The position numbers and the translations under genes were made by a program. Positions 23,952 through 36,321 of a DNA stretch of 64,000 bases are shown here, piece after piece. The DNA is from Calliopsis andreniformis (lineage: Eukaryota > Arthropoda > Insecta > Hymenoptera > Andrenidae): NCBI RefSeq assembly GCF_051401765.1, contig NW_027480422.1:22896001-22960000 (forward strand). Reading direction: 5' to 3'. Positions within the stretch are counted from its first letter, which is position 1. Every line of letters starts with the position of its first letter. The notes below the pieces were generated by a model. The model worked only from the letters and a program-made list of their open reading frames with translations. It did not search any database and was not told where the DNA came from.

Positions 23952-25216
23952 TGTTGTATTTTTAGTATTATATGTATCGGGCATTGACTTCTAAGGCACT
24001 AACTATTCGATGTGGCGGAGCAACGCCATAGAGCGAAACCTAGGTTACACGGAACGTAGAAATGACCATTACTTTCACACTGGTTGCAATTATTTGTTTT
24101 ATACGATTAAAAAACTGTTGTATTTATATTGTATTTTATGCTTCTGGCGTTGACATCATAGGTCCTAACTGTTCCATCTGGTGGAGCAACGCCCTAGAAT
24201 GAAGCCTAGGTTGCCCGGAACGTAGAAATGACCATTACTTTCACACTGGTTGCAGTTACTCATGCTATAGGATGGAAAAACTGTTGCATTTTTATTGTAC
24301 TTTCTTCTTCTGGCTTTGACTTCTAATGTCTTAGCTATTCCATCTGGTGGGGCAACGTCCAAGAGTGAAGCCTATGTTGCCCGGAACGTAGAAATGACCA
24401 TAACTTTCACACTGGTTGCAATTATTCGTTTTGTACAGTGGAAAAACTGTTGTATTAATTTTGTATTTTCTGCTTCGGGCGTTGAATTCTAAGGCCCTAA
24501 CTATTGGATCTGGTGGAACAACGCCCTAGAGTGAAGCCTAGGTTGCCGGAACGTAGAAATGACTATTACTTCCACACTGTTTGCAATTATTCATTTTATA
24601 CAATGGGAAGCTGTTCTATTTATATTGTATTTTATGCTTCTGGCGTTGACTTCTAAGGCCCTAACTATTGGATCTGGTGGAGTAACGCCCTAGGGTGAAG
24701 CCGAGGTTGGCCGGAATGTAGAAATGACCATAACTTTCACACTGGTTGCAATTACCCGTTTTATACAATGGAAAAACTGTTGTGTTAATTTTGTATTTTA
24801 TGCTTACGGCGTTGACTTCTAAGGCCGTAACTGTTCGATCTGGTGGAAGAACGCCCTAGAATGAAGCCTAGGTTGCCCGGAACGTATAAATGACCATTAC
24901 TTTCACACTGGTTGCAGTTATTCATGCTATACGATGGAAAAACTGTTTTATTTATATTCTATTTTATGCTTCTGGCGTTGACTTCTTAGGCCCTAACTAT
25001 TCGAACTGTTGGAACAACGCCCTAGAGTGAAGCCTAGGTTGCCCGGAACGTAGAAATGACCAAATCTTTCACACTGGTTGCAATTATTCCCGTCATACGA
25101 TGGAAAAACTGTTGTATTTTTATTGTATTTTATGCTTCGGGCGTTGACTTCTAAGGCCCTAGCTATTCGATCTGGTGGAGCAACGCGCTAGAGCGAAGCG
25201 TAGGTGGCCCGGAACG
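23952..25216 (+). repeat. Block Q, copy 2 (about seven monomers)
   Basis: Bases 24184-25216 match 12909-13938, and 23952-24897 match 28425-29370 at offset 4473. This copy overlaps both partners and shows that the other two cover different parts of the same ancestral segment. It includes the shortened ggttgccggaacg/caatgggaagctg monomer at about 24539-24700. Confidence 0.82.
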
Positions 25217-28200
25217 TAGAAATGACCATCACTTTCACACTGGTTGCAATTATTCCCGTTATACGATGGAAAAACTGTTGTATTTTTATTGTATTTTATG
25301 TTTCGGGCGTTGACTTCTAAGGTCCTAGCTATTCGATCTGGTGGAGCAACGCCCTAGAGAGAAGCCGAGGTTGGCCGGAACGTAGAAATGAGCATAACTT
25401 TCATACTGGTTGCAATTATTCCCGTTATACGATGGAAAAACTGTTGTATTTTTATTGTATTTTATGTTTCGGGCGTTGACTTATAAGGTCCTAGCTATCC
25501 GATCTCGTGGGGCAACGCCCAAGAGTGAAGCCTATGTTGCCCGAAACGTAGAAAAGACCATTACTTTCACACTGGTTGCAATAATTCTTTTTATACGATG
25601 GAAAAACCGTTGTATTTATATTGTATTTTATGCTTCTGGCATTGTCTTCTAAGGCCGTAGCTATTCGATGTGGTGGAGCAACGCCCTAGAGTGATGCCTA
25701 GGTTGAACGGAACGTAGAAATGACCAAATCTTTCACACTGGTTGCAATTATTGCTGTTATACGATGGAAAAACTGTTGTGTTTATATTGTATTTTATTCT
25801 TCTGGCGTTGACTTCTTAGGCCGTAACTATTCGAACTTTTGGAACAACGCCCTAGGGTGAAGCCGAGGTTGGCCGGAACGTAGAAATGACCATAACTTTC
25901 ATACTGGTTGCAATTATTGGTTTTATACGAAGGAAAAACTGATGTATTTGTATTGTATTTTATGCTTCGGGCGATGACTTCTAAGGCCCTAACTATTGGA
26001 TCTGGTGGAGCATCGCTCTAGGGTGAAGCCGAGGTTGGCCGGAACGTAGAAATGACCATAACTTTCATACTGGATGCAATTATTACCGTTATACGATGGA
26101 AAAGCTGTTGTATTTTTATTGTATTTTATGTCTCGGTCATTGACTCCTAAGGACCTAGCTATTGAATCAGGCGGAGAAACGCCCTAGAGTGAAGCCTAGG
26201 TTGCACGGAATGTAGAAGTGACCATAACTTTCACACTGGTTGCAATTACTCGTTTTATACAATGGAAAAACTGTTGTATAAATTTCGTGTTTTATGCTTC
26301 CGGCGTTGACTTCTAAGACCCTAACTATTCGATCTGGTGGAGCAACGCCCTAGAGTGAAGCCTAAGTTGCCCGGAACGTGGAAATGTCCATCACTTTCAC
26401 ACTGGTTGCAATTATTCCTGTTATACGTTGGAAAAATTGTTGTATTTTTATTGTATTTTATGCTTCGGGCGTTGACTTCTACGGCCCTAACTAGTGGATC
26501 TGTTGGAGCAACGTCCAAGAGTGAAGCCTAGGTTGCCTGGAACGTAGAAATGACCAACACTTTCACACTGGCTGCATTCATTCCCGTTATACGATGGAAA
26601 AACTGTTGAATTTTTTGTATTTTATGTATCGGGCGTTGACTTCTAAGGCGCTAGCTGTTCGATCTGGTGTAGCATCGCCCTAGAGTGAAGCCTAGGTTGC
26701 CCGGAACATAGAAATGACCATTACTTCCACACTGTTTGCAATTATTCATTTTATACAATGGAAAAACTGTTGTATTTATTTTGTATTTGGTGCTTCTGGC
26801 GTTGACTTCTTAGACCCTAACTATTGGATCTGGTGGACCAACGCCCTAGAGTGAAGCCTAAGTTGTCCGGAACGTGGAAATGGCCATTACTTTCACACTG
26901 GTCGCAATAATTCTTTTTATACTATGGAGAACTGTTGTATTTATTTTGTATTTGGTGCTTCTGGCGTTGACTTCTTAGGCCCTAACTATTGGACCTGGTG
27001 GACCAACGCCGTAGAGTGTAGCCTAAGTTGCCCGGAACGTAGAAATGACCATATCTTTCACACTGGTTGCAATTATTCCTGTTATACGATGGAAAAACTG
27101 TTGTGTTTATATTGTATTTTACGCTTCTGGCGTTGACTTCTTAGGCCCTAACTTATCGAACTTTTGGAACAACGCCCTAGGGTGAAGCCGAGGTTGGCCG
27201 GAACGTAGAAATGACCATAACTTTCACACTGGTTGCAATTATTCCAGTTATACGATGGAAAAACTGTTGTATTTATATTGTATTTTATGCTTCTGGCGTT
27301 GACTTCTTAGGCCCTAACTATTTGATCTGTTGGAGCAACGCACTAGGGTGAAGCAGAGTTTGGCCGGAACGTCGAAATGACCATAACTTTTATACTGGTT
27401 GCAATTATTGGTTTTATACGATGGAAAACCTGTTGTATTTATATTGTGTTTTATGCTTCTGGCGTTGACTTCTAAGGCCGTACTTATTCGATGTGGTGGG
27501 GCAACGCCCTAGAGTGAAGCCTAGGTTGCCCGGAACGTATAAATGGCCATTACTTTCACACTGGTTGCAATTATTCGTTTTATACGATGGAAAAACTGTT
27601 GTATTTATTTTGTATTTGGTGCTCATGGCGTTGACTCCTTAGGCCCTAACTTTTCGATCTGGTGGAGCAACGCCCTAAAGTTAAGCCTAGGTTGCACGCA
27701 ACGTAGAAATGACCATTACTTTCATACTGGTTGCAATTATTCCTGTTATACGTTGGAAAAACTGTTGTATTTTTATTGTATTTTATGCTTCGGGCGTTGA
27801 CTTCTAAGGCCCTAACTAGTGGATCTGGTGGAGCAACGCCCTAGGGTGAAGCCAAGGTTGCCCAGAACGTAGAAATGACCATAACTTTCATACTGGCTGC
27901 AATTATTCATGCTATACGATGGAAAAGCTGTTGTATTTTTATTCTATTTTATGCTTCTGGCGTTGACTTCTAACGTCCTAGTTATTCGATCTCGTGGGGC
28001 AACGTCCAAGAGTGAAGCCTAGGTTGCCTAGAACGTAGAAATGACCAACACTTTCACACTGGTTGCATTCATTCCCCTTATACGATGGAAAAACTGTTGA
28101 ATTTTTTGTATTTTATGTATCGGGCGTTGACTTCTAAGGCGCTAGCTATTCGATCTGGTGTAGCATCGCCCTAGAGTGAAGCCTAGGTTGCCCGGAACAT

Positions 28201-28424
28201 AGAAATGACCATTACTTCCACACTGTTTGCAATTATTCATTTTGTACAATGGAAAAACTGTTGTATTTTTATTGTATTTTATTCTTCTGTCGTTGACTTC
28301 TAAGGTCCTAGCTATCCGATCTCGTGGTGCAACGTCCAAGAGTGAAGCCTATGTTGCCCGGAACGTAGAAAAGACCATTACTTTCACACTGTTGGCAATA
28401 ATTCTTTTTATACGATGGAAAAAC
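25217..28424 (+). repeat. Mosaic segment with blocks R copies 2 and 3
   Basis: About twenty monomers belong to many subtypes. Block R returns at about 26186-26730 and 27735-28230. Other monomers (for example tattgctgttatacg near 25750 and tacgaaggaaaaactgatg near 25927) look private. No HOR period holds for more than a few monomers, so this is a poorly homogenised part of the array. I see no gene or inserted element. Confidence 0.72.
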
Positions 28425-29370
28425 TGTTGTATTTTTAGTATTATATGTATCGGGCATTGACTTCTAAGGCCCTAACTATTCGATGTGGCGGAGCAACGCC
28501 ATAGAGCGAAACCTAGGTTGCACGGAACGTAGAAATGACCATTACTTTCACACTGGTTGGAATTATTTGTTTTATACGATTAAAAAACTGTTGTATTTAT
28601 ATTGTATTTTATGCTTCTGGCGTTGACTTCATAGGTCCTAACTGTTCCATCTGGTGGAACAACGCCCTAGAATGAAGCCTAGGTTGCCCGGAACGTAGAA
28701 ATGACCATTACTTTCACACTGGTTGCAGTTACTCATGCTATAGGATGGAAAAACTGTTGCATTTTTATTGTACTTTCTTCTTCTGGCTTTGACTTCTAAT
28801 GTCTTAGCTATTCCATCCGGTGGGGCAACGTCCAAGAGTGAAGCCTATGTTGCCCGGAACGTAGAAATGTCCATAACATTCACACTGGTTGCAATTATTC
28901 GTTTTGTACAGTGGAAAAACTGTTGTATTAATTTTGTATTTTCTGCTTCGGGCGTTGACTTCTAAGGCCCTAACTATTGGATCTGGTGGAACAACGCCCT
29001 AGAGTGAAGCCTAGGTTGCCGGAACGTAGAAATGACTATTACTTCCACACTGTTTGCAATTATTCATTTTATACAATGGGAAGCTGTTCTATTTATATTG
29101 TACTTTATGCTTCTGGCGTTGACTTCTAAGGCCCTAACTATTGGATCTGGTGGAGTAACGCCCTAGGGTGAAGCCGAGGTTGGCCGGAATGTAGAAATGA
29201 CCATAACTTTCACACTGGTTGCAATTACCCGTTTTATTCAATGGAAAAACTGTTGCGTTAATTTTGTATTTTATGCTTCCGGCGTTGACTTCTAAGGCCG
29301 TAACTGTTCGATCTGGTGGAAGAACGCCCTAGAATGAAGCCTAGGTTGCCCGGAACGTATAAATGACCAT
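28425..29370 (+). repeat. Block Q, copy 3 (about six monomers)
   Basis: This is colinear with 23952-24897 at offset 4473 (27 monomers less a few bases). It begins at the tttttagtattatatg monomer and runs through ctataggatgg, ttttgtacagtgg and ttacccgtttta. Single-base differences include ttattcaatgg near 29236 and ccatccggtgg near 28813. The match ends in the gtataaatg monomer, after which an m6-like atgcgacgg monomer follows. Confidence 0.82.
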
Positions 29371-32300
29371 TACTTTCTCACTGGTTGCAATTATTCGTTT
29401 TATGCGACGGAAAAACTGTTGTATTTATTTTCTATTTGGTGCTTCTGGCGTTGACTTCTTAGGCCCTAACTATTGGATCTGGTGGAGCAACGCCCTAGGG
29501 TGAAGCCCAGGTTGCCCGAGACGTAGAAATGACCATTACTTTCACACTGGTTGCAATTATTCGTTTTATACGATGGAAAAACTGTTGTATTTATTTTGTA
29601 TTTGGTGCTTCTGGCGTTGTCTTCTATGGCCCTAACTATTGGATCTGGTGGACCAACGCCCTAGGGTGAAGTCTAGGTTGCCCGAGGCGTAGAAAGGACC
29701 ATTACTTTCACACTGGTTGCAGTTATTCATGCTATAAGATGGAAAAACTGTTGCATTTTTATTGTATTTTCTTCTTCTGGCTTTGACTTCTAAGGTCCTA
29801 GCTATTCGATCTTGTGGGGCAACGTCTAAGAGTGAAGCCCATGTTGCCGGGAACGTAGAAATGGCCATAACTTTCTTACTGGTTGCAATTATTCGTTTTA
29901 TACAATGGAAAAACTGTTGTACTTTTATTGTATTTTATGCTTCTGGCGTTGACTTCTAAGGCCGTAGCTATTCGATGTGGTGGGGCAACGCCCTAGAGTG
30001 AAGCCTAGGTTGCCCGGAACGTAGAAATGACCATTACTTTCACACTGGTTGCAATTATTCATGCTATACGATGGAAGAACTGTTGTATTTTTATTGTATT
30101 TTATGCTTCTGGCTTTGACTTCTACGGTCCTAGCTATTCGATCTGGTGGAGCAACGCCCTTGAGTGAAGCCTAGGTTGCCCGGAACGTAGAAATGACCAT
30201 AACTTTCACATTGGTTGCTATTATTCGTTTTACACGATGGAAAAACTGTTGTATTTATATTGTATTTTATGCTTCTGGCGTTGACGTCTTAGGCGGTAAC
30301 CGTTCTTTCTGGTGGAACAACGCCCTGGAATGAAGCCTAGGTTGCCCGGAACGTAGAAATGACCATTACTTTCACACTGGTTGCAGTTATTCATGCTATA
30401 CGATGGAAAAACTGTTGTATTTTTATTGTATTTTATGCTTCTGGCGTTGACTTCTAAGGTCCTAGCTATTCGATCTGGTGCAGCAACGCCCTAGAGTGAA
30501 GCCTAGGTTGCCCGGAACGTAGAAATGACCATAACTTTCACACTGGTTGCTATCATTCGTTTTTTACGATGGAAAAACTGTTTTATTTATATTGTATTTT
30601 ATGCTTCTGGCGTTGACATCTTAGGCCGTAACTGTTCGATCTGGTGGAGCAACGCCCTAGAATGAAGCCTAGGTTTACCGGAACGTAGAAATGACCATTA
30701 CTTTCACACTGGTTGCAGTTATTCATGCTATACGATGGAAAAACTGTTGCATTTTTATTGTATTTTCTTCTTCTTGCTTTGACTTCTAAGGTCCTGGCTA
30801 TTCGATCTTGTGGGGCAACGTCTAAGAGTGAAGCCTATGTTGCCGGGAACGTAGAAATGGCCAGAACTTTCTTACTGGTTGCAATTATTCATTTTATACG
30901 ATGGAAAAACTGTTGTATTTATATTGTATTTTATGCTTCTGGCGTTGTCTTCTAAGGCCGTAGCTATTCGATGTGGTGGAGCAACGCCCTAGAGTGATGC
31001 CTAGGTCGCCTGGACCGTAGAAATGACCATATCTTTCACACTGGTTGCAATTATTCGTTTTATTCGATGGAAAAACTGTTGTATTTATTTTGTATTTGGT
31101 GCTTCTGGCGTTGACTCCTTAGGCCCGAACTATTGGATCTGGTGGAGCAACGCCCTAGGGTGAAGCCTAGGTTGCCCGAGACGTAGAAATGACCATTACT
31201 TTCACACTGGTTGCAATTATTCATGCTATACGATGGAAAAACTGTTGTATTTTTATTGTATTTTATGCTTCTGGCGTTGACTTCTAAGGTCCTAGCTATT
31301 CGATCTGGTGGAACAACGCCCTAGAATGAAGCCTAGGCTTACCGGAACGTAGAAATGACCATTACTTTCACACTGGTTGCAGTTATTCGTGCTATACGAT
31401 GGAAAAACTGTTGCATTTTTATTGTATTTTCTTCTTCTGGCTTTGACTTCTAAGGTCCTAGCTATTCGATCTTGTGGGGCAACGTCTAAGAGTGAAGCCT
31501 ATGTTGCCGGGAACGTAGAAATGGCCATAACTTTCTTACTAGTTGCAATTATTCATTTTATACGATGGAAGAACTGTTGTATTTAAATTGTATTTTATGC
31601 TTCTGGCGTTGTCTTCTAAGGCCGTAGCTATTCGATGTGGTGGAGCAACGCCCTAGAGTGATGCCTAGGTCGCCCGGAACGTAGAAATGACCATATCCTT
31701 CACACTGGTTGCAATTATACCTGTTATACGATTGAAAAACTGTTGTATTTATACTGTATTTTATGCTTCTAGCGTTGACTTCTTAGGCCCTAACTATTCG
31801 AACTGTTGGAACAACGCCCTAGAGTGAAGCCTAGGTTGCCCGGAACGTAGAAATGACCATTACTTTCACACTTGTTGCAATTATTCGTTTTGTTCGATGG
31901 AAAAACTGTTGTATTTATTTTGTATTTGGTGCTTCTGGCGTTGACTCCTTAGGCCCGAACTATTGGATCTGGTGGAGCAACGCCCTAGGGTGAAGCCTAG
32001 GTTGCCCGAGACGTAGAAATGACCATTACTTTCACACTGGTTGCAATTATACATGCTATACGATGGAAAAACTGTTGTATTTTTATTGTATTTTATGCTA
32101 CTGGCGTTGACTTCTAAGGCCGTAGCTATTCGATCTGGTGTAGCATCGCTCTAGAGTGAAGCCTAGGTTGCCCGGAACATAGAAATGACCATTACTTCCA
32201 CACTGTTTGCAATGATTCATTTTATACAATGGAAAAACTGTTGTATTTATTTTGTATTTGGTACTTCTGGTGTTGACTTCTTAGGCCCTAACTATTCGAT

Positions 32301-35300
32301 CTGGTGGACCAACGCCCTAGAGTGAAGCCTAAGTTGCCCGGAACGTGGAAATGACCATCACTTTCACACTGGTTGCAATTATTCATTTTGTACAATGGAA
32401 AAACTGTTGTATTTTTATTGTATTTTATTCTTCTGTCGTTGACTTCTAAGGTCCTAGCTATCCGATCTCGTGGGGCAACGTCCAAGAGTGAAGCCTATGT
32501 TGCCCGGAACGTAGAAAAGACCATTACTTTCACACTGTTGGCAATAATTCTTTTTATACGATGGAAAAACTGATGTATTTATATTGTATTTTATGCTTCT
32601 GGCGTTGTCTTCTTAGGCCGTAGCTATTCGATGTGGTGGAGCAACGCCCTAGAGTGATGCCTAGGTTGCCTGGAACGTAGAAAGCACCATATCTTTCACA
32701 CTGGTTGCAATTATTCATGTTATACGATGGAAAAACTGTTGTATTTATATTGTGTTTTATGCTTCTGGCGTTGACTTCTAAGGCCGTAGCTATTCGATGT
32801 GGTGAGGCAACGCCCTAGAGTGAAGCCTAGGTTGCCCGGAACGTATAAATGACCATTACTTTCACACTGGTTGCAGTTATTCATGCTATACGATGGAAAA
32901 ACTGTTGCATTTTTATTGTATTTTCTTCTTCTGGCTTTGATTTCTAAGGTCCTTGCTATTCGATCTGGTGGACCAACGCCCTAGAGTGAAGCCTAGGTTG
33001 CCCGAAACGTAGAAATGACCATTACTTTCACACTGGTTGCAGTTATTCATGCTATACGATGGAAAAACTGTTGCATTTTTATTGTATTTTCTTCTTCTGG
33101 CTTTGACTTCTAAGGTCCTAGCTATTCGATCTTGTGGGGCAACGTCTAAGAGTGAAGCCTATGTTGCCGGGAACGTAGAAATGGCCATAACTTTCTTACT
33201 GGTTGCAATTATTCATTTTATGCGATGGAAAAACTGTTGTATTTATATTGTATTTTATGCTTCTGGCGTTGTCTTCTAAGGCCGTAGCTATTCGATGTGG
33301 TGGAGCAACGCCCTAGAGTGATGCCTAGGTCGCCTGGACCGTAGAAATGACCATATCTTTCACACTGGTTGCAATTATACCTGTTATACGATGGAAAATC
33401 TGTTATATTTATACTGTATTTTATGCTTCTGGCGTTGACTTCTTAGGCCCTAACTATTCGAACTGTTGGAACAACGCCCTAGAGTGAAGCCTAGGTTGCC
33501 CGGAACGTAGAAATGACCATAACTTTCACACTGGTTGCAATTATTCGTTTTATACGATGGAAAAACTCTTGTATTTATTTTGTATTTGGTGCTTCTGGCG
33601 TTGTCTTCTCAGGCCCTAACTATTGGATCTGGTGGAGCAACGCCCTAGGGTGAAGCCTAGGTTGCCCGAGGCGTAGAAATGACCATTACTTTCACACTGG
33701 TTGCAGTTATTCATGCTATACGATGGAAAAACTGTTGCATTTTTATTGTATTTTCTTCTTCTGGCTTTGATTTCTAAGGTCCTTGCTATTCGATCTGGTG
33801 GACCAACGCCCTAGAGTGAAGCCTAGGTTGCCCGAAACGTAGAAATGACCATTACTTTCACACTGGTTGCAGTTATTCATGCTATACGATGGAAAAACTG
33901 TTGTATTTATATTGTGTTTTATGCTTCTGGCGTTGACTTCTTAGGCCCTAACTATTCGATCTGGTGGACCAACGCCCTAGAGTGAAGCCTAAGTTGCCCG
34001 GAACGTGGAAATGACCATCACTTTCACACTGGTTGCAATTATTCATTTTGTACAATGGAAAAACTGTTTTTTTTTATTGTATTTTATTCTTCTGTCGTTG
34101 ACTTCTAAGGTCCTAGCCATTCGATGTGGTGGAGCAACGCCCTAGAGTGATGCCTAGGTTGCCTGGAACGTAGAAATCACCATATCTTTCACACTGGTTG
34201 CAATTATTCATGATATACGATGGAAAAACTGTTGTATTTATATTGTATTTTATGCTTCTGGCGTTGACTTCTTAGGCCCTAACTACTCGAACTGTTGGTA
34301 CAACGGCCTAGAGTGAAGCCTAGGTTGCCGGGAACGTAGAAGTGACCATAACATTCACACTGGTTGCAATTACTCGTTTTATAGAATGGAAAAACTGTTG
34401 TATTAATTTTGTATTTTATGTTTCGGGCGTTGACTTCTAAGGCCTTAACTATTGGATCTGGTGGGTCAACGCCCTAGGGTGAAGCTGAGGTTGGCCGGAA
34501 CGTAGAAATGACCATAACTTTCATAGTGGTTGCAATTATTCGTTTTATACGATGGAAAAGCTGTTGTATTTTTATTGTATTTTGTGCTTCTGGCGTTGAC
34601 TTTTAATGTCCTAGCTATTCGATCTCGTGGGGCAACGTCCAAGATTGAAGCCTATGCTGCCCGAAACGTAGAAAAGACCATTACTTTCACACTGGTGGCA
34701 ATTACTCTTTTTATACTATGGAAAAACTGTTGTATTTGTATTGTATTTTATGCGCCTGGAGTTGTTTTCTAATGCCCTAACTATTCGACCTGGTGGAGCA
34801 ACGCCCTAGAGTGAAGCCTAGGTTGCACGGAACGTAGAAATGCCCATTACTTTCACACTGGTTGCAATTATTCGTTTTATACGATGGAAAAATTGTTGCA
34901 TTTTCATTGAATTTTATGCTTCTGGCGTTGACTTCTAAGGCCCTAGCTATTCGATCTGGTGGAACAACGCCCTAGAATGAAGCCTAGGTTGCCCGGAACG
35001 TAGAAATGACCATTACTTTCACACTGGTTGCAATTATTCATGCCATACGATGAAAAAACTGTTGCATTTTTATTGTATTTTCTTCTTCTGGTTTTGACTT
35101 CCAAGGTCCTAGCTATTCGATCTTGTGGGGCAACGTCTAAGAGTGAAGCCTATGTAGCCCGGAACGTAGAAATGACCATAACTTTCTTACTGGTTGCAAT
35201 TATTCCTTTTATAAGATGGAAAAACTGTTGTATTTCTATTGTATTTTATGCTTCTGGCGTTGTCTTCTAAGGCCGTAGCTATTCGATGTGGTGGAGCAAC

Positions 35301-35657
35301 GCCCTAGAGTGATGCCTAGGTCGCCTGGAACGTAGAAATGACCATATCTTTCACACTGGTTGCAATTATACCTGTTATACGATGGAAAAACTGTTGTATT
35401 TATATTGTATTTTATGCTTCTGGCGTTGACTTCTTAGGCCCTAACTATTCGAACTGTTGGAACAACGCCCTAGAGTGAAGCCTAGGTTGCCCGGTACGTA
35501 GAAATGACCATTACTTTCACACTTGTTGCAATTATTCGTTTTATTCGATGGAAAAACTGCTGTATTTATTTTGTATTTGGTGCTTCTGTCGTTGACTTCT
35601 GAGGCCCTAACTATTGGATCTGGTGGAGCAACGCCCTAGGGTGAAGCCGAGGTTGGC
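29371..35657 (+). repeat. Fine mosaic of satellite subtypes, about 38 monomers
   Basis: Short runs match many places. About 30000-31050 resembles 37635-38520 (offset 7634, then 7469, so one monomer differs). About 31184-32144 resembles block S. 33037-33500 resembles 15794-16260. 34420-34850 resembles block P. The subtype with ttcttcttctggctttgac and ttgccgggaacg dominates. The T-run ctgtttttttttattg near 34065 is a local length variant. No gene, RNA or mobile element is visible. Confidence 0.75.
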
Positions 35658-36321
35658 CGGAACGTATAAATGACCATTACTTTCACACTGGTTGCAATTA
35701 TTCGTTTTATACGATGGAAAAACTGTTGTATTTATTTTCTATTTGGTGCTTCTGGCGTTGACTTCTTAGGCCATAACTATTGGATCTGGTAGAGCAACGC
35801 CCTAGGGTGAAGCCTAGGTTGCCCGAGGCGTAGAAATGACCATTACTTTCACACTGGTTGCAATTATTCATGCTATACGATGGAAAAACCGTTGTATTTT
35901 TATTGTATTTTATGCTTCTGGCGTTGACGTCTAAGGTCCTAGCTATTCGATCTGGTGGAGCAACACCCTAGAGTGAAGCCTAGGTTGCCCGGAACGTAGA
36001 AATGACCATAACTTTCACACTGGTTGCTATTATTCGTTTTATACGATGGAGAAACTGTTGTATTTATATTGTATTTTATGTTTCTGGCGTTGACATATTA
36101 GGCGGTAACTGTTCGATCTGGTGGAACAACGCCCTAGAGTGAAGCCTAGGTTGCCCGGAACATAGAAATGACCATTACTTCCACGCTGGTTGCAATTATT
36201 CGTTTTATACAATGGAAAAACTGTTGTACTTTTATTGTATTTTATGCTTCTGGCGTTGACTTCTAAGGCCGTAGCTATTCGATGTGGTGGGGCAACGCCC
36301 TAGAGTGAAGCCTAGGTTCCC
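35658..36321 (+). repeat. Four ten-mer-type monomers (m3-like, m4, m8, m10)
   Basis: The order is an m3-like monomer (ttattttctatttgg), m4 (catgctat), an m8/m5 type (gttgctattattcg, gagaaac) and m10 (acatagaaatg). This is a still shorter relative of the HOR at 2-8 kb. It again lacks m7, and here also m6 and m9. A similar compressed order (m3, m4, m9, m10) lies at about 50768-51430. Confidence 0.72.
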
